Below are positions 8,875-17,241 of a DNA stretch of 38,208 nucleotides, piece after piece. The notes under the pieces were generated by a model. It saw nothing but the letters and a program-made list of their open reading frames with translations. It was not told the origin of the DNA and did no database searches. Source of the DNA: Actinomyces ruminicola (GTDB lineage Bacteria; Actinomycetota; Actinomycetes; Actinomycetales; Actinomycetaceae); NCBI RefSeq assembly GCF_900103885.1, contig NZ_FNIM01000020.1, forward strand, positions 1 through 38,208, written 5' to 3'. Each line of letters begins with the position of its first letter. Positions within the stretch are counted from its first letter, which is position 1. Position numbers and translations under genes: made by a program.

Positions 8875-9620
8875 CAACGCTGCCCCCGCAGTTCCAGGTA
8901 CCACTTGGGTAGGGCCAGGATCACATAGCCCGCGTAGCCGATGAGCATGAGCCCATACACCCACAGGAACACCGTGGGCGCGAAGCGCAGCACCAGCACC
9001 AGGCACATCAGCCCGTAGTCGGTGGGCACCGACAGCAGCGACTTGACCACTCCCGCGCGGCCCTCGTCCTTGGCCAGCGGGGTACCGCCGGCGTAGCGCA
9101 GTTGATAGGTGAGGATGTAGCTGAAGAAATGGATGTTCTGCACCGCCCCGAAGGCCAGCGGCACCAGCAGCAGCGTCGGCGTCGTCAGCTCCGCGAAGCG
9201 GAACAGGCCGACGGCGACGGCGCCGTGGATCGTGGACAGCTTGATCACGTCGGCCACATGGTCGAGCCACTCCCCCGCCTTCGAGCCGCCGTGGCGCAGC
9301 CGGGCCAGCTGGCCGTCGGCCGAGTCCAGCGCGTAGCCGAGCATCAGCAGCAGGGAGGTGACCACGCAGGTGAGCACCGAGGGGCGCCACACCGCAAGCA
9401 GCACAATGCCGGCGTAGGTGCAGCAGGCGGAGACCGCCGTCACCTGATCCGGCGTCATGCCCAGCCGGTGGGCGATCGCTGCGAGCACCCGCCCCGCGGG
9501 ACGGTTGATCAGACGTGAGTACAGCGGGGCACCGGCCTTCGCCTTCTGCGCCGTCGCCAGGGAGCGGATGTTCTCCCGGATCGAGGCACGGGTACGCGCC
9601 TGGGAGGCGGAAGCGCTCAT
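8874..9620 (-). CDS. CDP-alcohol phosphatidyltransferase family membrane enzyme
   Basis: A 248-residue polytopic membrane enzyme. It contains the complete catalytic signature DxxDGxxAR(x8)GxxxDxxxD: D99, D102, G103, A106, R107, G116, D120 and D124. These residues bind two metal ions and the CDP-alcohol and transfer its phospho-alcohol to an acceptor. About five to six hydrophobic segments surround it. The start at ATG 9620 is supported by GGAG 7 nt upstream. It is the first gene of a two-gene minus-strand unit with the fucosyltransferase-like protein. A cytidylyltransferase that could supply a CDP-activated polyol is encoded at 17241, which suggests phospho-polyol transfer to a lipid or glycan. 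That link is inferred. Confidence 0.88.
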   Translation of the reverse strand: MSASASQARTRASIRENIRSLATAQKAKAGAPLYSRLINRPAGRVLAAIAHRLGMTPDQVTAVSACCTYAGIVLLAVWRPSVLTCVVTSLLLMLGYALDSADGQLARLRHGGSKAGEWLDHVADVIKLSTIHGAVAVGLFRFAELTTPTLLLVPLAFGAVQNIHFFSYILTYQLRYAGGTPLAKDEGRAGVVKSLLSVPTDYGLMCLVLVLRFAPTVFLWVYGLMLIGYAGYVILALPKWYLELRGQR

Positions 9621-9986
9621 GCGTGAGCTCCAATCAGTAGTACAACGGCATAACAAGTTAGCACGGACCAGGCCTGTACGTATCGGCCGCCGGAGGCGCT
9701 GCGACGTATGCGGGGCGGCCTCCGCAGCCCCGCCTGCCGGCGTCCGTACCGTGGCCGACCAGCGTCGAGCACGCGGGTAAGCCGCCGGGGACGCGCCCCA
9801 GCCGCCGAGAACGCCCTCCCTGAGAGCGTCCTCGTGGGCTCCCCAACGTCCTCACGGGCTCCCCAACGTCCTCGCGGGCCGACCGGCGTATCCGCCGCCG
9901 TCCACAGGCTGGTTTCCTGCCAGGCTCGAACCGCGCCATTCACAAGGCGCCGACGGGACTCCCCGTATTCCCGCGATCCTGCATCC
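9621..9986. other. Intergenic stretch with repeat copy 1
   Basis: About 366 bases without a convincing gene, between the divergent CDP-alcohol transferase and the AbiEi/DUF559-like gene. Most of it is repeat copy 1 (9746-9879). The rest is GC-rich with no recognisable RNA gene. A promoter for the minus-strand unit should lie just above 9620, but no clear -10/-35 pair was seen. Confidence 0.55.
9746..9879 (+). repeat. ~134-bp imperfect direct repeat, copy 1
   Basis: This segment matches 11211-11344 at a constant offset of 1,465 bases. The first 88 bases differ at one position only (9761 A against G); the remainder has about nine more differences. It holds a small palindrome, GGGGACGCGCCCC. 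It ends in three tandem 20-bp units starting CGTCCTC at 9827, 9847 and 9867. The copies flank one gene, so they could mediate deletion or mark an insertion. They may also be members of a dispersed genomic repeat family. Confidence 0.85.
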
Positions 9987-11090
9987 ATGACCACGCACGT
10001 ATCCAGGACCGCACCACGAACAATCCTTTCCTCCCCCATCAATCCAGCAGCATCAACCGCCCTCCCCACGGTGGTCTCCCGCGGTTCGCACGACGCCGCG
10101 CCGCCGCCCGACGCCGTCATCATCAAACGCGGTCAATACCTGCTGCCCACCGCACCCCCGCCGATCTGGCGTCAGCAGCAGGAGGTGAACCTGGCGCGGC
10201 TCCTGGCCGTGCAACGGACCAATCAGGGAGGGGTGCTATCGCACGAGTCGGCAGCGCTGCTGCACGGGGCCTGGTTGCGTCGACATGAGCCCGATGTTCA
10301 TCTGCTGTACTCCTTCGCCCCGTCCTCGACGAGTTCGCCACTTCCACCAGTCGTCTACGGAGGGCCGCTGGCATGGGGACGTTCCTCAGGGCTCCCACCC
10401 GACGCCGTGGAGGGCACACTGCTGCGGGGGCGCGTGGTGAGACTCTGCCGACGACGCCGCCACCTGGAGGCGCCGGACCTCGCCACTGTGCTCGGCCTCA
10501 GAACCACTACACTCGCCCGAACCCTGGCCGACTGCCTGCTGGACCTACCGGGGCCGGAGGCCTTCGTGGTCGGCGACTCACTGCTGCGGATCGGCACTGG
10601 ATTCGATCGTTTCAAGCCGGAGGCATGCCGGGACGCTTTGGAACAGCTACTGGCGCAGACACGCGCCGTGCTGGGGCGTTCCAGCGGTCACCGCGGGGTG
10701 GCGCGTGCACGAAGAATGCTGCCATTGCTCGACCCGGCCGCGGAATCACCAGGGGAAAGCGAGACCCGGTACTGGCTCTTGACCCTGGGCCTGCCGCCCC
10801 CGCAATCGCAGTTCGAGGTACCCGGTGGCGCATCCAGTTGGTTCCTCGACCTGGCTTGGGAGCGGTTTCGCATTGCTTTGGAGTTCGACGGCGCCAGCAA
10901 GTACGCCTTGCACGGCGACGCGCTGTATCAGGAGAAACTTCGTCAGGAGCGGATCGAGGAACTGGGCTGGCGGATACTGCGGGTCGCCTGGGCCGATCTC
11001 AGAGAACCGACGGCGCTACTGGGCAGAGTCCTGGCGGCACTGCCCGCAGGCATAGAGATGAGGCTGGTTCCCCGCCCTTGGCTGACATGA
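9987..11090 (+). CDS. AbiEi-like / DUF559 endonuclease-fold protein
   Basis: A 367-residue protein of the type often annotated 'type IV toxin-antitoxin AbiEi family antitoxin' or 'DUF559 protein' in actinobacteria. The N-terminal part has a winged-helix-like region with RGQYLLP and then GGVLSHESAALLHG, the usual 'VSHxSAAxLHG' block. The C-terminal ~90 residues hold the Vsr/DUF559 nuclease-like pattern: SETRYWLL, then IALEFDGASKYA, then EKLRQERIEELGWRILRVAW. E and D of EFDG plus the K are the expected active-site residues, so nuclease activity is possible. The ATG at 9987 lacks a good Shine-Dalgarno site, so the start is uncertain. No obvious AbiEii nucleotidyltransferase toxin is adjacent. 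The gene is framed by direct repeats, which suggests it is accessory. Confidence 0.72.
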   Translation: MTTHVSRTAPRTILSSPINPAASTALPTVVSRGSHDAAPPPDAVIIKRGQYLLPTAPPPIWRQQQEVNLARLLAVQRTNQGGVLSHESAALLHGAWLRRHEPDVHLLYSFAPSSTSSPLPPVVYGGPLAWGRSSGLPPDAVEGTLLRGRVVRLCRRRRHLEAPDLATVLGLRTTTLARTLADCLLDLPGPEAFVVGDSLLRIGTGFDRFKPEACRDALEQLLAQTRAVLGRSSGHRGVARARRMLPLLDPAAESPGESETRYWLLTLGLPPPQSQFEVPGGASSWFLDLAWERFRIALEFDGASKYALHGDALYQEKLRQERIEELGWRILRVAWADLREPTALLGRVLAALPAGIEMRLVPRPWLT

Positions 11091-11210
11091 CCCCCGCGAG
11101 AGGTATCGGCTGTCATCCAGCGAGGGCGTTTGTGGGGCCGCTCAGGCTGACCGTCGCGGCGTGCTCCCGGACAGCCCGGTACAGGCTTCGTCCGACCTTA
11201 AGCGGCCTCA

Positions 11211-11344
11211 GTACCGTGGCCGACCGGCGTCGAGCACGCGGGTAAGCCGCCGGGGACGCGCCCCAGCCGCCGAGAACGCCCTCCCTGAGAGCGTCCTCGC
11301 GGGCTACCCAGCGTCCTCGTGGGTTGCCCAGCGTCCTCACGGGC
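11211..11344 (+). repeat. ~134-bp imperfect direct repeat, copy 2
   Basis: Second copy of the segment at 9746-9879. Its three 20-bp tandem units start at 11292, 11312 and 11332 and have diverged from those of copy 1 more than the leading 88 bases have. It stops just before the hairpin behind the LuxR-type gene. Confidence 0.85.
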
Positions 11345-11354
11345 TCGCAATGTC

Positions 11355-11373
11355 GGCGGCACGCTCCGCCGCC
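11355..11373 (-). terminator. Candidate terminator hairpin after the LuxR-type gene
   Basis: GGCGGC (11355-11360) pairs perfectly with GCCGCC (11368-11373) around a 7-nt loop, directly beyond the stop of the minus-strand gene at 11379. There is no T-run, so function is uncertain. Confidence 0.35.
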
Positions 11374-11378
11374 CCATG

Positions 11379-14201
11379 TCAGTCCTCCAACAAGCCGTGG
11401 GCCGCCAGCGCCTTGGGCAGATCTCTGCGGCTGGAGATACCCAAGGCGCGGTACACGCCCGTCAGGCGCAGTTCCACGGTGCGCACCGCCATGTACAGCT
11501 CGGCCGCGATCTCCTTGTTGCGGCGCCCCTGCGCTGCGAGCCGGGCGACGCGCAGCTCGGTGTCGGTCAGCTCCGGCTCGGCGAGTTCGGTCCCCGCCGA
11601 CGCCGAGACACCCTGGGTACCCGCCTGCCTGGCACGGTCTGTCACGCGCTGCCAGAACGACACGCCGTCGGCCGCTGCGAACTCGGCCGCACGCGCCTCC
11701 AGTGCCCTCGCGGACGCCAACGCATCGGCGGCGATTCCCAGCTCGGTGACGTCCAGCCCGGGGCTACCGCGCAGGCGGGCGGCGCAGGCCATGTCGGCAC
11801 GCACCTGCCGGACGGCGTTCCCGGAGAAGACGGTCTCCAGCACCAGGCCGGAAACCAGCGACGCCGCCTCGTCATCGTTAGCCAGCAGTACGGCGAGCAG
11901 CCGATCATTCGGGTCGGAGCGCCTGCCTCCCCCGAGCTGCGTCTTCAGCCAGTCCGCCAGTCCGGGAACACGTTCCAGCAGCGCAGGCTCGATGATCACC
12001 ATGTCGATGATGTTCGACCACACGGCGCGCAGCCGCTCCCGGGGCATTCCCGCCGCGACGGCAGGCCCGAGCAGCAGCCCGGCCAGCAAGCCGTCACCAG
12101 CGGCCAGACGGGCGGCCGCCTCAAGCACGCTCACCCACATCTGCTGCGGCGAGGTGTCCGAGCCGGGCACCGCATTGGCCATGGTCTTGCGCCAGGCGAA
12201 GGCGGCGGTGTCGTCGTCGAACAGCATGGCTCCCTGTGCCGCCAGGGTCATCCCCAGGCCGACGAGGCCGACCCGCAGGGGAACCCGGTAGCAGGCGCCC
12301 TCCAGTTCCTCCTGCGCATAGCGCGTCCAGCCGAGCCGACTCGTCAGGAATGCCCGGACCGATACCGCCTGGGCCTCATAGAAGGGGCTGGTGCCGGCAA
12401 GCAGGCACAGGGAGGACTCCACCACCACGGGATGCTCCCCCAGTGGATCCTCGGCAGCCAGGAGTGCGCGGATCACGGCCTGCGCCCAGACGGTGATATC
12501 ACTGCGCGCAGTGTCACCGGGAATCTCCGCAGGCATGCCGTTTCCAAGTTCCTCGGCGGCCTCGGCGTAGCGCCCTTCCACTCGGGCCAGAAGAACCCGT
12601 GCCAGGACGAGCGCGTCGGAGTCGGCGGGGCTGCTGCGGCCGTCGAGGGCGTTTGCCTCCAGCAGCCCGATAGCCGCACGCAGGTATGCGCCAGGGCCGT
12701 CACTCTCCCCGACGAGGCGTTCCTGACCGGCCAGAAGGATCAGACAGCGCGCCGCGGACGCCGGCGAATGGGCCCCGAGCTCAGTGAGGCGAGCCGCCAG
12801 CCGACCGTCCTCACTCACGCTCACGCCCTCGCATCCTCTCGCGGCGATATAGCCGGCGGTTACAGCCAGTTCCTCCTCCGAGCTCATTCCCGGCCGTCCC
12901 AAAGCCTCGAGCAGGCGGGAGGCGGCGGTCAGCGTGCAGCCCAGTTGCAGGGCGAGCTGCCCCTGCAGCAGCCGAGTGCGCGCCGCCTGCGCGGGATGCA
13001 CCCCGGGCTCGGTTCGATTCCGCAGCAGAGCGTCGATAATCCGCCAGGCGACGTTCAGGCTGCCGCGCTGCAGTTCCGCGTCGGCAGCCCGAAGCAGGCG
13101 CTCCCAATCCGCCGCCGACGCCGTCTGCGCACCCAAACGGTGCCAGGACCGCTCCAGGGTGTCGGCCCCGTAGGCATCCGCCAATGCCGCGTGCAGATCA
13201 CGGACTGCCTCCCGTGGCGCCGTCCCGACGACGGCGGTCGCCGTCACACGGCTCAGAGCGGGGCCCGGCTCCGGGGCGGGCAGCAGTTCCTCCAACCCCG
13301 GCTGCGGTACCGCGCCGACGACGTCCTGCACCACGGCGGAATTCGGAACCAGCTGCAGGTGCATCGCCACCAGGGCATCGCGTTGTTCCGGGGACAGTTC
13401 GCCGAGGCGCTCAGCGACCTCACCGCGGGTCTGCGCCGAAGCCGTCGGCTCGTATCGCGGCAGTTCGCGCCCGGCCAGTTCCGCGCCGGTCAAGTGGGAA
13501 CCCACCGCCCGTATGTCGTCGATTCTTCCCGCCGCACTGCGGGCGATCCACGCCGCCACCATGGGGTCGACGTAGGCCGAGGTCTCCGCGGCGATGAGGT
13601 CGCGGGCGTCGTCGGGCCCCAGGCGGCCGATGGAGGTGGAGAAGAAGGGAGGAACCGCGCAGTCGGTTGCGGAGCCCTCCGGCACAAGCACAACCACGGC
13701 CAGCGGAGTGGCAGCGAGGAACGACGCCGCACGCTCCATCTGCGCCACCGAGAGTCTGTTGTGCTTCTCGTTGACGGCGATGGTGACGAGGACGGGCTGT
13801 TGGCAGGCGGCAGCCGCGAAGGCACCGGCGGCCGCGGCACGCTCGGGCATGGTCCCCGCGTCCTGCACCGCGGCCCGCAATGGCTCGAGCCGCTTGCGCA
13901 GGGCGGCATTCCCGGGATCGCCGCACAGGCTCTCGAAGACCTGGTTGACGGAGGCGATCAGCACGGCGTCGTCGATACTGAGCTCAGGACGGCTGAGCGG
14001 CAAGGACACTCCCATCGCGGCATCCACCGTGATGACCCGCACATCTCGCTGGAGATCGGTCACGTCGGCGGCGAGCGCGGGGCCGAGTGACCAGACTCCG
14101 GAGACCGAGGGAGCCGCAACCAGGCAGAACGAGCCTGCGCCGCGACTCAGGCGATCTGCGATCTCACGTGCGACAAGACGTCGTTGGTCAAGCGCGTGCA
14201 C
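11379..14201 (-). CDS. Large LuxR-family (LAL/MalT-like) transcriptional regulator
   Basis: A 940-residue regulator. The last ~55 residues are a LuxR/GerE helix-turn-helix: LTDTELRVARLAAQGRRNKE, then IAAELYMAVRTVELRLTGVY. The middle (about residues 350-850) is Ala/Leu-rich and helical, like the TPR-type sensor part of LAL regulators. The N-terminal ~250 residues resemble a STAND ATPase, but the P-loop position (about residues 29-38) reads AAPSVSGVWS and lacks the GxGK[ST] core, so ATP binding is doubtful. GTG 14201 is preferred because AGAGGAG lies 5 nt upstream; the ATG at 14252 has no such site. It diverges from the TetR gene across about 340 bases. It may control nearby envelope genes, but no target is proven. 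Confidence 0.84.
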   Translation of the reverse strand: MHALDQRRLVAREIADRLSRGAGSFCLVAAPSVSGVWSLGPALAADVTDLQRDVRVITVDAAMGVSLPLSRPELSIDDAVLIASVNQVFESLCGDPGNAALRKRLEPLRAAVQDAGTMPERAAAAGAFAAAACQQPVLVTIAVNEKHNRLSVAQMERAASFLAATPLAVVVLVPEGSATDCAVPPFFSTSIGRLGPDDARDLIAAETSAYVDPMVAAWIARSAAGRIDDIRAVGSHLTGAELAGRELPRYEPTASAQTRGEVAERLGELSPEQRDALVAMHLQLVPNSAVVQDVVGAVPQPGLEELLPAPEPGPALSRVTATAVVGTAPREAVRDLHAALADAYGADTLERSWHRLGAQTASAADWERLLRAADAELQRGSLNVAWRIIDALLRNRTEPGVHPAQAARTRLLQGQLALQLGCTLTAASRLLEALGRPGMSSEEELAVTAGYIAARGCEGVSVSEDGRLAARLTELGAHSPASAARCLILLAGQERLVGESDGPGAYLRAAIGLLEANALDGRSSPADSDALVLARVLLARVEGRYAEAAEELGNGMPAEIPGDTARSDITVWAQAVIRALLAAEDPLGEHPVVVESSLCLLAGTSPFYEAQAVSVRAFLTSRLGWTRYAQEELEGACYRVPLRVGLVGLGMTLAAQGAMLFDDDTAAFAWRKTMANAVPGSDTSPQQMWVSVLEAAARLAAGDGLLAGLLLGPAVAAGMPRERLRAVWSNIIDMVIIEPALLERVPGLADWLKTQLGGGRRSDPNDRLLAVLLANDDEAASLVSGLVLETVFSGNAVRQVRADMACAARLRGSPGLDVTELGIAADALASARALEARAAEFAAADGVSFWQRVTDRARQAGTQGVSASAGTELAEPELTDTELRVARLAAQGRRNKEIAAELYMAVRTVELRLTGVYRALGISSRRDLPKALAAHGLLED

Positions 14202-14539
14202 GTAGTCTCCTCTCACGAGCCCATGGCGGTGCGGCCGCCTCATCCTTAGCAAAGAAGAACGTTACGACAACACCACTAATGCGTTATTGGGTTGTCACAA
14301 TAGCAGGATCCTGCCCACACCTCACATCGACGCGGCCGAGCGTCGCCCATCCCCGCCCCCGGCACACCCTCCACCACCAGGCACCACCCTCCCCGGCGCT
14401 CCCCACCAACAGGACCCGCGTGCTAGGCTCCCGCCGAAGCACGAGGGGGCCTAATGCGGTTGTTTGCCGGTTGTTGGAGTAGCGCCGTGGGCGCGACCGC
14501 CGCACGACCCAGCTCCGCGCCTCACGAGGCGAAGCAGCA
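14202..14539. promoter_or_regulatory. Divergent regulatory region, LuxR-type / TetR genes
   Basis: The 338 bases between two divergent regulators include an AT-richer patch at 14245-14300. An inverted repeat GACAAC (14266-14271) / GTTGTC (14291-14296) with a 19-bp centre lies there and could be an operator. On the minus strand TTGTCG (14265-14270) and TAAGGA (14243-14248), 16 bp apart, make a plausible -35/-10 pair for the LuxR-type gene, with the -35 inside the repeat arm. Confidence 0.35.
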
Positions 14540-15199
14540 ATGAGCAGCAGGGCCAGTAAACGCACCCGCATGAGCGCCTCCGAGCGGCGCGAGCAGCTCA
14601 TCGCCGTGGCGCGGACGCTATTCGCCAAGAAGGGCTTCGAGGCCACCAGCATCGAGGAGATCGCCAACCGGGCGAAGGTGTCCAAACCGGTGGTCTACGA
14701 GCACTTCGGCGGCAAGGAAGGCCTGTACGCCGTCATCGTCGACCGCGAGCTCACGGCCATCTACACCACGGTCACCCAGGCGCTGGAGTCCTCCTCCTCC
14801 GCCTCGGTGATTGTTGAGCGGGCAGCACTCGCACTGCTGACCTACATCGAGGAGTCGTCCGACGGCTTCCGCATCCTCTCCTCCAACAGCTTCCACACCC
14901 CCTCCTCAGGCGACAACCACGGCTCGGACACATACTCGACCCTGCTGGCCGACGTAGCGATCCAGGTGTCCGGCCTGCTGGCCACCCAGTTCTCCGCGCA
15001 CGGGCTCGATCCACGCACCGCCCCTCTGTACGCACAGATGCTCGTCGGCATCGTGGCCATGCCCTCGCAGTGGTGGCTGGAGAACCCGGCGATGAGCAAG
15101 GAGGAGGTCGCGGCCCACATGGTCAACCTCGCCTGGAACGGCCTGCGCGCCATGACCCCCAGGCCCACACTGCGGGACACCCCGGACGCAGACGCCTGA
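14540..15199 (+). CDS. TetR/AcrR-family transcriptional regulator
   Basis: A 219-residue repressor-type protein. Residues about 15-62 are the TetR DNA-binding domain: ERREQLIAVARTLFAKKGFE, then TSIEEIANRAKVSKPVVYEH, then FGGKEGLY, with the helix-turn-helix at 37-56. The C-terminal ligand-binding domain is all-helical; NLAWNGLRAM near the end is typical of actinobacterial members. ATG 14540 has a GAGGCGAAG stretch 5-12 nt upstream; an internal ATG at residue 11 is an alternative. It is followed by 575 bases and then by the polysaccharide-initiation gene. Its ligand and targets are unknown; by position the candidates are itself, the divergent regulator and the gene at 15775. Confidence 0.9.
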   Translation: MSSRASKRTRMSASERREQLIAVARTLFAKKGFEATSIEEIANRAKVSKPVVYEHFGGKEGLYAVIVDRELTAIYTTVTQALESSSSASVIVERAALALLTYIEESSDGFRILSSNSFHTPSSGDNHGSDTYSTLLADVAIQVSGLLATQFSAHGLDPRTAPLYAQMLVGIVAMPSQWWLENPAMSKEEVAAHMVNLAWNGLRAMTPRPTLRDTPDADA

Positions 15200-15774
15200 C
15201 CGCCAACCAACACCTCCTCAAGCGCGAACAGCCCGCTTGCCCTCAGGCCCGCACACCCGGCCGCTCAGGCTCACGCCTCCGGGCCGCCGTATGGTCACGA
15301 ATTATGATCAAATGTTGCGGGAACGTTGCTGGCCGTGACGCACGACGCTCATATGCACCCAATAGCGCCGGAGATCACCCATAAAACATTTCAGAATAGT
15401 CACGTCGGCGGTGTCGCCGTTCTCGATTCTTCATCCCCGTGACTCAACCAACATCCGCTCCTCCGCATATCCATACATCCGCATCGTCGCGCCGATTACC
15501 GGCCGCCCGAGCCCCCCGCCGACGCAAAACCCGGGCGACGCCGCGCCCGCCCCGCAGGCCATTTCTCCACCCTCTTCTGTGGAGCTGTTCACGTTCGCCC
15601 CCGCAAGCCGCGAACGGGTAGTAGATTCGTTGATGACTTCGGCGAAATAGTCCGCGGCAGCACCCCGCTGCAGCGCGACCGGCCATGCCGGATCCTTTAG
15701 CGGTTCTCCGCTCATCCTCCATAAGTATCTTCTATCAGCAGTCTTGCACATCCGTTGGAGTGGTCTTGGCCATC
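15200..15774. promoter_or_regulatory. Long AT-richer intergenic region before the glycan/FN3 gene series
   Basis: A 575-base stretch with short open frames on both strands, none resembling a known protein or having a convincing ribosome site. It is AT-richer than its surroundings at 15295-15395. A -10-like TATGAT (15303-15308) lacks a good -35. Inverted repeat AGTCACG (15398-15404) / CGTGACT (15438-15444) and further TCACG/CGTGA copies near 15294 and 15335 could be regulator sites. The promoter for the series starting at 15775 should lie here, possibly with a long leader. Confidence 0.4.
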
Positions 15775-17241
15775 ATGCCCAGCACAACACCTGCACCGCA
15801 GTCCGCCGGACGGCAGGAGCGGCCTGCTGGTGAGGCGCGATTCCTGCCACCGCTGGCATCTCCGCTGTTCACCGCCTGGCCAACCATGCGCCACGACCTG
15901 TTGTCGTGGGTCTTCCTCGGCGACCTCACCGCCGTTGTGCTGCCCGCCTGGGTATCCGCCATCTGTCTGGCGTGGGAGCCCCTCAGACTGCTGCTGACCG
16001 TCATCACCGGTACGCTCATGGTGGCGCTCGCCTGGCTGGCGGGAGCACTGGGCGTTGACGTCGTGGATCAGGCCCGTTCCGGCGGCGGCCGCGTCGCCCT
16101 GGCGGCCGCGGCGACCGCCCCGGTGGCACTGCTCCTCGGTCAGCTGCTCACGCCGGGGCTCCCGCCGTCCTCCGTGCTCGCGCCGCTGGCCGCGCAGCTC
16201 GGCCTATCGCTCCTGGGGCGCTCCGCCGAGAGCCGCTGGCTGCGGGCGCGCCGCATGGAGGGGCACGGCCTGCGTCGCACCCTCATCGTGATGGGCCCCG
16301 GCGCGGAACCGATCCTGCGCGACCTGCGCAGCCACCCCGGCGACGGCTTCCTCGTCGTCGGCTACGTGTCTTCCAGCACCAACCGCTCGCACTCCGCCGC
16401 TCGCCTCGGCGGCGCCGACGAGGTGGGCGCGATGATCTCCGCCGAGCGCATCGACGTCGTCATGACGCTCGGCGGGGTCAGTCCGGAGGACCTCGTGACC
16501 CTGATGCGCGGCCTGACCGGAACCGGCGCCCGGCTGGTGGTTGCTCCCGGACTGCAGGACGTGGTTCCGGGACGCATGCGGGGACTGCCGGTCACCCACG
16601 GATGGACCGGCCTGATCGATGTGAGCCTGCGCCGCACGCGACTACTCGCCAAGGAGGTCTTCGACCGCGTCGTCGGCACCGCGCTGCTGCTGTTAGCCTC
16701 CCCGGTTCTGGCCGCGGCCGCGGCCGCCGTCCGCTTGGACTCCCCCGGTCCCGCCTTCTACCGCCAGACCCGGGTCGGCCTGGAGGGCAAGCAGTTCACG
16801 CTGTGGAAGCTGCGCTCGATGTACACCGATTCCGATGCCCGTCGAGCCGACGTGGTCAGCGCCGGCGGTGATGCCGGCAACGAGGTGCTGTTCAAGAACC
16901 GCACCGATCCTCGCATCACCCGCGTCGGCCGCATCATCCGCCGCACCTCCATCGACGAGCTGCCGCAGTTGATCAATGTGGTGCGCGGAGAGATGAGCCT
17001 GGTCGGCCCGCGCCCGGCGCTTCCCAGTGAAGTAGCCGAGTACGACGACGAGGCCCGCCGCCGCCTCCTGGTCAAGCCCGGTCTCACCGGCCTGTGGCAG
17101 GTGTCGGGGCGCTCGGACCTGTCCTGGGACTCGACGGTCGCCTTGGACCGCCACTACGTGGAGAACCGGGGCGCCCGTCTGGACGCCAGCATCTTCCTGT
17201 CCACCTTCAAGGCCGTCGTCGGCGGCAAGGGAGCGTACTGA
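15775..17241 (+). CDS. Polyprenyl glycosylphosphotransferase (WbaP/CpsE type)
   Basis: A 488-residue membrane enzyme that transfers a sugar-1-phosphate from a nucleotide sugar to undecaprenyl phosphate, the first step of a lipid-linked polysaccharide. The N-terminal half has about four hydrophobic segments and a CoA-binding-like Rossmann region (RRTLIVMGPGAEPIL). A further membrane segment (VVGTALLLLASPVLAAAAAA) leads to the catalytic domain: FYRQTRVG from residue 328, FTLWKLRSM, the catalytic DE of IDELPQL (D394-E395), SLVGPRPALP, and KPGLTGLWQVSGRS. The ATG at 15775 gives a family-like N-terminus although its ribosome site is poor; GTG 15760 or ATG 15685 are alternatives. Its stop shares one base with the next start. 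The sugar may be galactose, glucose or an amino sugar. Confidence 0.88.
   Translation: MPSTTPAPQSAGRQERPAGEARFLPPLASPLFTAWPTMRHDLLSWVFLGDLTAVVLPAWVSAICLAWEPLRLLLTVITGTLMVALAWLAGALGVDVVDQARSGGGRVALAAAATAPVALLLGQLLTPGLPPSSVLAPLAAQLGLSLLGRSAESRWLRARRMEGHGLRRTLIVMGPGAEPILRDLRSHPGDGFLVVGYVSSSTNRSHSAARLGGADEVGAMISAERIDVVMTLGGVSPEDLVTLMRGLTGTGARLVVAPGLQDVVPGRMRGLPVTHGWTGLIDVSLRRTRLLAKEVFDRVVGTALLLLASPVLAAAAAAVRLDSPGPAFYRQTRVGLEGKQFTLWKLRSMYTDSDARRADVVSAGGDAGNEVLFKNRTDPRITRVGRIIRRTSIDELPQLINVVRGEMSLVGPRPALPSEVAEYDDEARRRLLVKPGLTGLWQVSGRSDLSWDSTVALDRHYVENRGARLDASIFLSTFKAVVGGKGAY

Larger units (their letters stand above)
11091..11378. other. Intergenic stretch with repeat copy 2
   Basis: About 288 bases between the convergent AbiEi/DUF559-like and LuxR-type genes. 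The right half is repeat copy 2. The left part (11091-11210) shows no gene or RNA that I can recognise. Confidence 0.5.

Noticed and set aside
8875..9633. Long N-terminal extension of the fucosyltransferase-like frame.
   Set aside because: It is a shadow of the CDP-alcohol transferase, whose catalytic motif is intact in the other frame; the ATG at 8874 is coupled to that gene's stop.
9746..11344. A CRISPR array or a complete transposon around the AbiEi/DUF559-like gene.
   Set aside because: Only two long copies with one gene between, no regular spacers, no inverted termini and no transposase.
11319..14090. A 923-codon open frame on the plus strand opposite the LuxR-type gene.
   Set aside because: It is the antisense shadow of a high-GC gene: the product is rich in Arg, Gln, Gly and His with no recognisable motif, while the minus strand encodes a clear HTH protein with a strong ribosome site.
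15411..15751. Short frames on both strands in the leader before 15775.
   Set aside because: No ribosome site, family pattern or plausible composition; the region is better read as regulatory.
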